Shown here: piece by piece, positions 1 through 6,166 of the stretch | How the letters are laid out: every line of letters begins with the position of its first letter | Position numbering within the stretch: the first letter of the stretch is position 1 | Source of the DNA: Cytophagales bacterium | GTDB lineage: Bacteria; Bacteroidota; Bacteroidia; Cytophagales; Spirosomataceae | Length of the DNA: 9,209 nt | Assembly: GCA_028868395.1 (NCBI GenBank) | Contig: JAGWUO010000027.1 | Location: 1 to 9,209, forward strand | Direction: 5' to 3' | Notes under the pieces: model-generated | What the model saw: only the letters and a program-made list of their open reading frames with translations | What the model was told of the DNA's origin: nothing | Databases searched by the model: none | Position numbers and translations under genes: made by a program

Positions 1-481
1 AGCCTCCGCCATTGTCTTCGACGAATTCCAGGCCGATGGCCATCAGCTTTTTGGCATTGATCGCATCGATTAACTCGGAAGATAAATGTTGGTAAGAAGC
101 ACTGGAAATAAAGGCTTGGCCTTCTTTCATTCGGGCAATTTCGGCGAGAGTAGGAGGGGAGATCTTTACAGTCAACGCACTCTGCCAAATCATTGCCACA
201 TCCTCACTTACACTCGCACCGGCTAACAAATAGTCCGAATCACTAAAGCCGGCACGCTCTCCCGCGCCTTTTTCGATCACAATTTCGTGGCCATTATTGG
301 TTAACAAGGCCACGGCTTGTGGGCTTAAAGAAATGCGATTTTCGTTCGGGTCTGATTCCTTGGGAAGACTAATGCGGATGCTTTGGGCATTCTGCTTCGT
401 CCAAGCCATAGCCTCTAATGGAGCGATTCCCTGTTTCGAAAGTAAGTCCTGAAAGGGATTATGTTCTACTATCTTCGCCAT
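1..481 (-). CDS. ald: Alanine dehydrogenase / PntA-like protein, N-terminal 160 residues (3' end outside window)
   Basis: Enzymes of this family interconvert L-alanine and pyruvate plus ammonia with NAD(H) in the cytoplasm; the related PntA subunit drives proton-linked transhydrogenation. The visible 160 residues cover most of the AlaDh/PNT N-terminal domain. They show the KES motif at 41-43 followed by NENR at 46-49, where R49 matches the substrate-binding arginine. Next come an NNGHEIVIEKGAG stretch at 62-74, a GFSDSDY motif at 79-84, and K106 in the strand that normally carries the substrate lysine. The fragment ends in a GLEFVEDNGGG segment that in relatives precedes the MSEIAG motif. The ATG at 481-479 lies inside the end of tsaE (13-bp overlap), so the two are probably translationally coupled. 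About 37 residues precede the domain core, longer than classical Ald proteins that begin almost at the KE motif. The family is confident. The choice between Ald and PntA is inferred, because the nucleotide-binding domain is not in the window. Confidence 0.85.
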   Translation of the reverse strand, partial: MAKIVEHNPFQDLLSKQGIAPLEAMAWTKQNAQSIRISLPKESDPNENRISLSPQAVALLTNNGHEIVIEKGAGERAGFSDSDYLLAGASVSEDVAMIWQSALTVKISPPTLAEIARMKEGQAFISSASYQHLSSELIDAINAKKLMAIGLEFVEDNGGG

Positions 482-897
482 ACAACTTCTAATTTACGTT
501 GCGCGTCATCGACGTGGGTGACGTTAAGTTCCCTATGCTCAAAGGTCCAAAACTCCTCCGCCTGCTCCGGCCACTCCACTAAACACAAGTTTCCAGAGTC
601 TAAATATTCTTCTAATCCTATATCGAAAGCTTCTTGCGCATTCTTCAATCGGTATAAATCAAAATGATACACGGGATTACCTTTGCCATCCACATATTCA
701 TTCACTAAAGAAAAGGTGGGGCTTTGGACGGATTGTACCACCCCTAATTGGTGGCAAATCTCCTTAATTAAGGTTGTTTTACCTGCCCCCATTTCTCCTC
801 GAAATAACCACACATTCGGGTAGTCTCTCGTCTCGAGAAGGAGGCTTGCCGCGATTTCTGGTAATTCCGTGATGCTGTATTTATCCCAGGGTCTCAT
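469..897 (-). CDS. tsaE: TsaE, tRNA threonylcarbamoyladenosine (t6A37) biosynthesis ATPase
   Basis: TsaE is the small P-loop ATPase that works with TsaB and TsaD in the cytoplasm to place threonylcarbamoyl on A37 of ANN-decoding tRNAs. The 142-residue length is normal for the family. Visible motifs are the Walker A GEMGAGKT at 34-41, SPTF at 59-62 (a switch-like motif typical of TsaE), HFDLYRL at 78-84, and LVEWPE at 106-111, which holds the Walker B-like acidic residue. The ATG at 897-895 shares bases with the TGA of the upstream SDR gene (ATGA, 4-bp overlap), and its own TAG lies 13 bp inside the next gene. It is therefore the middle cistron of a compact minus-strand operon. tsaB and tsaD are not in the window. 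The call is near certain from the motif set. Confidence 0.96.
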   Translation of the reverse strand: MRPWDKYSITELPEIAASLLLETRDYPNVWLFRGEMGAGKTTLIKEICHQLGVVQSVQSPTFSLVNEYVDGKGNPVYHFDLYRLKNAQEAFDIGLEEYLDSGNLCLVEWPEQAEEFWTFEHRELNVTHVDDAQRKLEVVWRR

Positions 898-1595
898 AGT
901 TCGATATCCCCTAATTGTGGTCTGATCAGTATTTCTTCCAAAACCGTAGACGGATTCATCGTATAGGCTGAATAAATCGTCGACGCCACATCTTCCGCCG
1001 GAATAAACCGTGATTCAGGCAATTCCACTCCATCCCACGCAGGTGTTAAAGTGGCTCCAGGTAAAATGGCCGTCACTTTGATGCCTTGCTGTTTTGTTTC
1101 CTCGCGCAAGACTTTAGTGAAACCTAATAGGGCAAATTTACTAATGCAATAAGATCCACCGGCGGTGTAGGCCGTGATGGATGCCGTAGAGCAGATAGTG
1201 AAAATGTGGCCTGATTTTTGGGCCTGAAGAGTAGGTAAAATGGCACGCGTCAAATGATAGGCGCTGTATAAATTGGCCTCGATTTGTCGCTCTAATACCC
1301 CATCTTCTTCATTTTGGATTTGACCCGGCATAAAAAATCCGGCATTGTTAATCAAAACATCGATGGTTTTGGTTTGTCCCAAAACCCATTCAGCAAAATC
1401 CTGACACTGCTTTTTGTCGCTTAAATCTGCGACGAATGTGTGCAATAAAGGCGAATTAAACTCAGCCGATAGCTCCTTTAATTTCTCTCCCGTTCGCGAA
1501 CAGGTATACACGGTAAATCCTTCCGAAAGGAATTTTTTCACTAACGCTTTGCCAATTCCTTGGCTACCCCCACTAATTATTGCCGTTTTGTTCAT
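894..1595 (-). CDS. Short-chain dehydrogenase/reductase (SDR), substrate unknown
   Basis: This is a 233-residue classical SDR oxidoreductase, probably cytosolic and NAD(P)-dependent. The Rossmann glycine motif SGGSQGIG is at 8-15. An arginine at 34 after the second strand (CSRTGEKL) suggests NADPH preference. A DLSD motif at 57-60 contacts the adenine, and NNAG is at 83-86. The catalytic tetrad is complete: N108, S136, Y149 and K153 (YCISK). The LPGATLTPAW segment at 178-187 is the usual PG motif after strand six. The open frame continues 15 codons further upstream to 1640. The ATG at 1595 is preferred because the SDR fold begins directly after it, and because the longer form would run across the divergent mlaE start and the intergenic promoter motif. 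It is the first gene of the SDR-tsaE-ald operon and overlaps tsaE by 4 bp. The substrate cannot be read from sequence, and its place beside tsaE need not mean a shared pathway. Confidence 0.92.
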   Translation of the reverse strand: MNKTAIISGGSQGIGKALVKKFLSEGFTVYTCSRTGEKLKELSAEFNSPLLHTFVADLSDKKQCQDFAEWVLGQTKTIDVLINNAGFFMPGQIQNEEDGVLERQIEANLYSAYHLTRAILPTLQAQKSGHIFTICSTASITAYTAGGSYCISKFALLGFTKVLREETKQQGIKVTAILPGATLTPAWDGVELPESRFIPAEDVASTIYSAYTMNPSTVLEEILIRPQLGDIEL

Positions 1596-1603
1596 TATCT
1601 TTG
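1596..1603 (+). promoter_or_regulatory. Candidate Bacteroidota -7 element for mlaE
   Basis: TATCTTTG matches all six fixed positions of the Bacteroidota -7 consensus TAnnTTTG. It begins one base upstream (on the plus strand) of the 38-bp SDR/mlaE gap's left boundary, about 30 bases before the mlaE ATG, which would give a leader of roughly 20-25 nt. No good TTTG -33 element is seen at the expected 19-21 bp spacing, so the call rests on the -7 match and its position. Confidence 0.4.
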
Positions 1604-1633
1604 ATAAATATCGATGTGTAATATACCAATCAG

Positions 1634-2365
1634 ATGTCAAAATTAGGCAAATATTTAATCTTCCTGGGTAAGCTTTTTACAAATCCAGAAAAATTTCGGG
1701 TTTATCTCGCCTTGACGTTTCAGGAATGCGTGGACATCGGTATAAATTCGATCTTGATTGTAGCGATTGTATCCTCCTTCTTAGGCGCTGTGACGTGTGT
1801 ACAAACGGCTGCGAACATGGATAATCCTTTCGTTCCGCAATATATTATCAGCTTAATTGTTCGAGATTCGACCATTTTAGAGATGGGGCCTACGATCACC
1901 TGTGTGGTTCTAGCTGGTAAAATCGGGTCTAACATCGCGGGACAATTAGGAACGATGCGTATCACGGAACAAATTGATGCACTAGAAGTGATGGGGATTA
2001 ACTCCCGCTCTTATTTAGTGTTACCTAAAATCATCGCTGCGATGATTACGTTCCCGATGCTGGTGACATTAGCTTGCTTTTTGGCAATCTACGGAGGTTA
2101 TTTAGCCGGTTGGTTAACTGGAGCGATATCCCCGCAAGAATACATTCACGGTTTGCAATTCCAGTTCAAGGGAAACTATATGATTTTTGCCTTGACTAAA
2201 TCAGTGGTATTTTCTTTCTTGATAGTAACGATTTCAGCCTTTAAAGGTTTCTATACCAAAGGTGGGGCCTACGAGGTAGGTACGGCAAGTACCGCCGCAG
2301 TAACCAATTCGTGTATTGCCATTTTAATTGCGGATTATCTTTTGGCCCAATTGTTAGTAGGCTAA
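1634..2365 (+). CDS. mlaE: MlaE/YrbE-type permease of an MCE lipid ABC transporter
   Basis: MlaE is the inner-membrane permease of the Mla (MCE) system, which moves phospholipids between inner and outer membranes together with the ATPase MlaF and the MCE protein MlaD. The 243-residue protein has hydrophobic segments at about 37-57, 84-102, 136-158, 182-204 and 219-241. The family signature runs from about 94 to 131: AGKIGSNIAGQLGTM, then TEQIDALEVMG, then YLVLPK. This includes the EQIDALEVMG loop that contacts the ATPase. The ATG at 1634 gives an N-terminal amphipathic helix typical of the family. The stop (TAA) overlaps the stop of the convergent transglutaminase gene by sharing CTAA, so no separate terminator fits between them. 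The ATPase gene often found just downstream in Bacteroidota is missing here, so its partners must be encoded elsewhere. Confidence in the family is high. Confidence 0.94.
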   Translation: MSKLGKYLIFLGKLFTNPEKFRVYLALTFQECVDIGINSILIVAIVSSFLGAVTCVQTAANMDNPFVPQYIISLIVRDSTILEMGPTITCVVLAGKIGSNIAGQLGTMRITEQIDALEVMGINSRSYLVLPKIIAAMITFPMLVTLACFLAIYGGYLAGWLTGAISPQEYIHGLQFQFKGNYMIFALTKSVVFSFLIVTISAFKGFYTKGGAYEVGTASTAAVTNSCIAILIADYLLAQLLVG

Positions 2366-3216
2366 ATCCTCTCGATAAATACGTTAGTAGTCAATAGGGA
2401 ACTGGCAGAACCTCGGTAAGATCCGTAAACGGGTGTAATTTCCTCCGGCAAACAAGATGCTGCTAATGGAATATGGTTGCCAGAAACCACCTCGTGCTGC
2501 GTGGGATCGTAGCCTCTCCAGCCTCCACCCGGCAAATAAACTTCCACCCAAGCGTGTAAATGATGCGTCTGATTTGGCACATCTACCGGAGCAACGCCGA
2601 TGTAATATCCAGAAACAAATCGAGTGGCTAATCCCATTGCGCGGCAAAGAGCAGAAAACAAGACTGCATAATCCCGGCAAGAACCCTTGCGGTTAATCAT
2701 CGTGAATTCAGGGGTGTTCGGATTTCCCTCTTCGCGGATTTCGTAGGCGAATTGGGTGAAAATGAACTCATTTAAGGCAGAAAGATAAGCTGAAGTGCTG
2801 TATCGTACACCCGAAGCTATTTGGCGTGCCATTTGTTCCACGTTCGGAGTAACACCCTCTAAACCTAAATAAGGGCTAAGTGTTTTTTGGTAGGAACGAG
2901 AATAAGTAATAGGCAATGATTTGCTTTCAAAAGGGAAATAGACGAAGTCAAACGGGTTGAATTCAGTCGTTTCCACTGTGGCTTTCATTTCTATCTCTAG
3001 CGAATTCGTAGGCTCTTTGAAGAACAGAATATTTTGGATGTTTCCTTCTGGATCCAGGTTTTTTGAAACCTGAACTGGACTAGGTTGAATGTTTAATTGG
3101 AAATCTTGAACCGTTAAAAGTGCACTTTTGCGCGGATGTAGATAGAGGATGTGTGGGTCCAAGGTGACCAATTCACTGTATTCATATCGTAATTTATGCT
3201 GAATGCGTGCGATCAT
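2362..3216 (-). CDS. Transglutaminase-like cysteine protease (Anbu/alpha-E-associated)
   Basis: This 284-residue protein of the bacterial transglutaminase-like superfamily is probably a cytoplasmic cysteine peptidase or amide-bond enzyme. It has the two-part layout of this family. An N-terminal beta-rich region (about 1-125) opens with the typical QHKLRYEYSE. The transglutaminase core follows, with catalytic Cys180 in GSCRDYA, His221 in HAWVEVYLP and Asp237 in GYDPT, so the triad is complete. GLATRFVSGYY at 195-205 is another core signature. No signal peptide is seen. The frame stays open 10 codons further upstream, but the ATG at 3216-3214 is chosen for two reasons: it forms an ATGA overlap with the TGA of the Anbu gene, and it starts the protein exactly where family members begin. 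It is the last cistron of the alpha-E/Anbu/transglutaminase cluster and should be translationally coupled to Anbu. The family is certain; the substrate is not known. Confidence 0.93.
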   Translation of the reverse strand: MIARIQHKLRYEYSELVTLDPHILYLHPRKSALLTVQDFQLNIQPSPVQVSKNLDPEGNIQNILFFKEPTNSLEIEMKATVETTEFNPFDFVYFPFESKSLPITYSRSYQKTLSPYLGLEGVTPNVEQMARQIASGVRYSTSAYLSALNEFIFTQFAYEIREEGNPNTPEFTMINRKGSCRDYAVLFSALCRAMGLATRFVSGYYIGVAPVDVPNQTHHLHAWVEVYLPGGGWRGYDPTQHEVVSGNHIPLAASCLPEEITPVYGSYRGSASSLLTTNVFIERI

Positions 3217-3938
3217 TTCGTGGGTGAAATTAAGTCTTTCATCCAACCTTCTTCGATTCCCTCCAGTGATTTACGCAATGCCTCATTCCAATCGTCTGAA
3301 ATTTTTTGCATGTCTTCCTTGTAGAGTCTGATTTCTTTGGCCTTAAAACTATTCTTTTCGTAAACGACCACATCAATAGGGAAGTCCACATCGTTTGCAC
3401 TGACTTGGGTCGCATCGAATGACAAGAAGCCCATTTTTAAGGCGTCTTTTAGCGAAGTTTCATGGGTCAAATTGCGGTTCAACAAAGGCTTACCATAATT
3501 AGAGTTGCCAATAATCTGGTATTTTAAACCGTCATTGATTTCGATCCAATTGCCTTCTGGGAAAATTAAAAATAGTTTGTGTTCGTTGTCCTTGGGCATT
3601 TGTCCACCTACAATCGCGTGTAAATTAAACGCATAGCCTTCTTTTTCTAGCGTTTCACGATCTTCAGCAGCTACTTGTTTTAGTTTTTGGCCAAAGGACG
3701 TAGCCGCCTGAAACATGTAATCGTAGGATTCCTCCTCGTCTGCGATGGCTTGATTGAAATAAGTGACTGCTTTGTCACGTACAGAACGTAATCCAGCTGT
3801 CATGATGAAAAGTGAATGATCTTTAATCTCGTGAATGGAGATTTTCTTATTCGAATATACTTCATTACCCGCAGTAATTCGCGTGTCAGCAATCGCAATC
3901 AATCCTTCTTTAACGGTAATTCCTAAACAATAAGTCAT
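3213..3938 (-). CDS. Anbu-type proteasome-like N-terminal-threonine peptidase
   Basis: Anbu is the putative ancestral proteasome beta-type subunit of bacteria. It is an Ntn-hydrolase that assembles into oligomeric, open-ring or helical particles; its physiological substrate is unknown. At 241 residues the protein has family length. It begins MTYCLGI, so removal of Met would expose Thr as nucleophile directly, with no propeptide. D18 (Asp17 of the mature chain) lies in ADTR. Candidate catalytic lysines K31/K32 lie in SNKKI, with one residue fewer before them than in Anbu sequences I recall. Further family signatures are AIVGGQ at 108-113, FLIFPEGNW at 123-131, and QIIGNSNYGKPLLNR at 141-155. 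The C-terminal 35 residues are highly charged. It lies 58 bp downstream of alpha-E and overlaps the transglutaminase start by 4 bp, the usual partners of Anbu. The gap upstream has no convincing promoter, so co-transcription with alpha-E is likely. Confidence 0.92.
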   Translation of the reverse strand: MTYCLGITVKEGLIAIADTRITAGNEVYSNKKISIHEIKDHSLFIMTAGLRSVRDKAVTYFNQAIADEEESYDYMFQAATSFGQKLKQVAAEDRETLEKEGYAFNLHAIVGGQMPKDNEHKLFLIFPEGNWIEINDGLKYQIIGNSNYGKPLLNRNLTHETSLKDALKMGFLSFDATQVSANDVDFPIDVVVYEKNSFKAKEIRLYKEDMQKISDDWNEALRKSLEGIEEGWMKDLISPTK

Positions 3939-3989
3939 ATGATGATGGGTGGCAAATGGGAGCGCAATATTACATTAATTTTGACAAAT

Positions 3990-4010
3990 AGCCGGCCTAG
4001 TTGACCGGCT
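3990..4010. repeat. Short GC-rich inverted repeat over the alpha-E stop codon
   Basis: AGCCGG (3990-3995) and CCGGCT (4005-4010) form a perfect 6-bp stem with a 9-base loop that holds the alpha-E TAG codon. In transcript direction (minus strand) it is followed by CTATTTGTC rather than a clean U-run, so it is a weak terminator or attenuator candidate. It could instead stabilise the alpha-E mRNA end or modulate read-through into Anbu. It may also be a chance GC-rich patch. Confidence 0.35.
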
Positions 4011-4959
4011 TTAAGTCAAAATAAGTGTTGTGGATGGTTTGTCCGATGTCGTTATTCGAGGTTTGGAAAGCATCTAAAAACTGATGTAAACCCGTATTTA
4101 AAATATCTTCAATCTCCGTGAATTGTACTTCAGAAAGAATCTTGGATAGTTTTTTCTCTGCTAAATTCGAATAGCCATGGTCAAAAGAAGTCCCTGAAAT
4201 CGCATAAAGGGATTGTTCCGCTTCGGTTAAGCAATGCACCACCGATCGAGGAAAGCCTTTATCGAGAATTAAAAACTCCACAATATTCGTCGGATTCACC
4301 ACTTTGTATTGCTGGCGGAACATATTGTAGGCTGAAACCGATTTCAAAACGGAAGACCAGAGCAATAAGTCCAATGGCGATCCCACCGAATCCACGTTAG
4401 GCAAAAGGGTAAAATATTTAACGTCTAAAAAGCGAGTCGTTTTATCTGCCCTTTCTAATAATTTTCCTAATTGTCCAAAATGCCAGCCTTCGCCACGCGT
4501 AATCGTTGAATCCACAATGCCATAAAACAACTGACTGCCGGATTTGATTTCCTCTAAAAAACCTTGGTATCGGGCTAATTCCCAGCTTTTACTTCCCTCA
4601 ACGCGGTCCTTTACTTTCCAATAGATTTGGTTAACATACTCCCACATTTCCTTTGATATACTCTCTCGGATCGTACGGGCATTTTCACGTGCTGAATAGA
4701 GACAAGAAAGAATCGAGTTCGGATTATTAACATCAAAGGTCATGAAGTGTAATACGTTCTCTCGGTTTGCTTCAGGGTAATGTTCGAAGAAATTGTAATG
4801 ATCGGCTGTTGCCACAATGAGGGGCTCCCATTGCTCCGGAACATTTGGGGGTAAATCTAGGGCAAGATTGAAATTCACCGAGATGAAGCGAGCGTAATTG
4901 TCAGCTCTCTCGATGTACCGATTCATCCAATAAATGGAATTGGCTACACGACTTAACAT
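3997..4959 (-). CDS. Alpha-E domain protein (DUF403)
   Basis: This 320-residue all-alpha protein matches the alpha-E family across its full length. The hallmark N-terminus is MLSRVANSIYWMNRYIERAD (1-20), where relatives read close to MLSRVAxxIYWMxRYxERAE. Later signatures are SARENARTIRESIS at 89-102, EGWHFGQLGKLLERADKTTR at 157-176 (a second ERAD-containing helix resembling the first), and NPTNIVEFLILD with FPRSV at 222-240. It has no signal peptide or membrane segment and is likely cytoplasmic. No biochemical activity is established for the family. It recurs next to a circularly permuted ATP-grasp ligase, a transglutaminase-like protease and often Anbu, and has been predicted to help synthesise or modify peptides. 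Here it is the first gene of the cluster, facing pyrD across a 116-bp gap, and no ATP-grasp gene precedes it. The start is fixed by the conserved MLSRVA opening. Confidence 0.95.
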   Translation of the reverse strand: MLSRVANSIYWMNRYIERADNYARFISVNFNLALDLPPNVPEQWEPLIVATADHYNFFEHYPEANRENVLHFMTFDVNNPNSILSCLYSARENARTIRESISKEMWEYVNQIYWKVKDRVEGSKSWELARYQGFLEEIKSGSQLFYGIVDSTITRGEGWHFGQLGKLLERADKTTRFLDVKYFTLLPNVDSVGSPLDLLLWSSVLKSVSAYNMFRQQYKVVNPTNIVEFLILDKGFPRSVVHCLTEAEQSLYAISGTSFDHGYSNLAEKKLSKILSEVQFTEIEDILNTGLHQFLDAFQTSNNDIGQTIHNTYFDLKPVN

Positions 4960-5041
4960 AGGCTATAAATTTTTCTAAAATGCTTGATATCTTAAAATTA
5001 GGATTTTTTTTCAGAGTGCGGCATCAGCCCGTCCTTTTTTG

Positions 5042-5049
5042 TATTTTTG
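5042..5049 (+). promoter_or_regulatory. Candidate Bacteroidota -7 element for pyrD
   Basis: TATTTTTG fits the TAnnTTTG -7 consensus at all fixed positions and ends 26 bases before the pyrD ATG, giving a leader of about 20 nt with an A-run before the start. No clear TTTG -33 box lies 19-21 bp upstream. The rest of the 116-bp divergent gap (4960-5075) is AT-rich. It contains a 7-of-8 match on the minus strand (complement of 4993-5000, TAATTTTA) that could serve alpha-E. Confidence 0.4.
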
Positions 5050-5075
5050 TCTATTAATTCGTCCAAAAAATCCAC

Positions 5076-6104
5076 ATGTTTTATCAAATTTTCATAAAAC
5101 CTCTTTTCTTTTTATTCAATCCTGAACGAGCACATTACTTAGCAGCCGATTTAATTCGATTGACTTTGCGAATTCCAGGGATGTCTTTGCTTTTTAAAGC
5201 CTTGTTTCAAGTGGAGGACAAACGATTAGAACGGACGGTTTTTGGGCTACATTTTCCGAATCCAGTGGGATTAGCTGCTGGATTTGATAAGAATGCGATG
5301 CTGATTGATGAATTTGCTGAATTGGGTTTTGGATTTATCGAAGTAGGTACGGTTACACCCATGCCGCAGGACGGCAACCCTAAACCTCGTTTATTTCGTT
5401 TACTTGAAGATGATGCGATCATTAATCGTATGGGATTTAATAACGAGGGCTTAGCGGCGATGAAAGTTCGATTAGAAAAACGTCGTTCGAAAATTATTGT
5501 AGGTGGAAATTTAGGTAAGAATAAGGTAACTCCTAATGAATTAGCGGATGACGATTACCGCCAGGGATTCGAAGCATTATATGATGTGGTGGATTATTTT
5601 GTGGTGAACGTAAGTTCGCCTAACACCCCTAATTTACGAGCACTTCAAGAAAAAGAGCCACTGAAACAGTTGTTGCAGACCCTGCAAGATTTGAATGCTT
5701 TGAAACCGGTTCAGAAACCGATATTGTTGAAAATTGCGCCAGATTTAAGTAATGATCAATTAGATGACGTAATTGAAATTGTGTTAGAAACGCGCTTAGC
5801 CGGTGTCATTGCGACGAATACAACCCTGTCACGCGAAGGCTTGCTATCTGTTCATAAAGGGGAAATGGGAGGATTAAGTGGAAAACCTTTGACCAAAAGA
5901 TCAACCGAGGTGGTGGCGTATTTACACCAAAAATCAAACGGTCAATTTCCCATCATCGGGGTAGGTGGAATTCATTCGGGAGCGGATGCTGTAGAAAAAT
6001 TAAAGGCCGGAGCCTCTTTAGTCCAAATCTATTCCGGCTTCATCTATGAAGGTCCTGGATTGATTAAAGAAATTAACCAAGAAATACTCGCGGCTGGACT
6101 GTAA
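5076..6104 (+). CDS. pyrD: Dihydroorotate dehydrogenase, class 2 (quinone)
   Basis: PyrD oxidises dihydroorotate to orotate, the fourth step of UMP synthesis, passing electrons through FMN to membrane quinone. At 342 residues it has class 2 length and the class 2 N-terminal amphipathic extension (about 1-45, with [13 protein letters not shown]), which docks on the inner face of the cytoplasmic membrane. The FMN and substrate residues are all visible: GLAAGFDKN at 65-73 with K72, NRMGFNN at 117-123, N178 and catalytic Ser181 in NVSSPNTP, K219 in LLKIAPD, N248 in [13 protein letters not shown] at 265-272, GVGGIHSG at 295-302, and QIYSGF at 317-322. Serine rather than cysteine as base confirms class 2. 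It diverges from alpha-E across 116 bp and is followed after 62 bp by ftsK on the same strand. No other pyr gene is adjacent. Confidence 0.98.
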   Translation: MFYQIFIKPLFFLFNPERAHYLAADLIRLTLRIPGMSLLFKALFQVEDKRLERTVFGLHFPNPVGLAAGFDKNAMLIDEFAELGFGFIEVGTVTPMPQDGNPKPRLFRLLEDDAIINRMGFNNEGLAAMKVRLEKRRSKIIVGGNLGKNKVTPNELADDDYRQGFEALYDVVDYFVVNVSSPNTPNLRALQEKEPLKQLLQTLQDLNALKPVQKPILLKIAPDLSNDQLDDVIEIVLETRLAGVIATNTTLSREGLLSVHKGEMGGLSGKPLTKRSTEVVAYLHQKSNGQFPIIGVGGIHSGADAVEKLKAGASLVQIYSGFIYEGPGLIKEINQEILAAGL

Positions 6105-6166
6105 TTTGATTTTGTAAATCGGATCAAAAAAGCGAAATTTATAAGATTATAACCTTGGTTCCCACA

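Noticed and set aside
1596..1640. Longer SDR form starting at 1640 with 15 extra residues
   Set aside because: It would overlap the mlaE start and cover the divergent promoter motif, and the extra residues precede the SDR fold without matching the family.
2384..2696. Open frames on both strands within the transglutaminase gene
   Set aside because: They lie entirely within a gene with full catalytic motifs, resemble no family and have no translation signals.
3217..3246. Longer transglutaminase form starting at 3246
   Set aside because: ATG 3216 makes an exact ATGA overlap with Anbu and coincides with the family N-terminus.
4993..5000. TAATTTTA on the minus strand as alpha-E promoter
   Set aside because: One mismatch to the -7 consensus, no -33 box, and AT-rich surroundings; too weak to annotate separately.
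5000..5048. T-rich runs in the alpha-E/pyrD gap as terminator tails
   Set aside because: No stem precedes them and both flanking genes start, rather than end, at this gap.
6105..6130. Possible terminator after pyrD (TTTGAT/ATCAAA and GATTT/AAATC inverted repeats)
   Set aside because: The stems are short, AT-rich and mutually exclusive, with no T-run after them on the plus strand.
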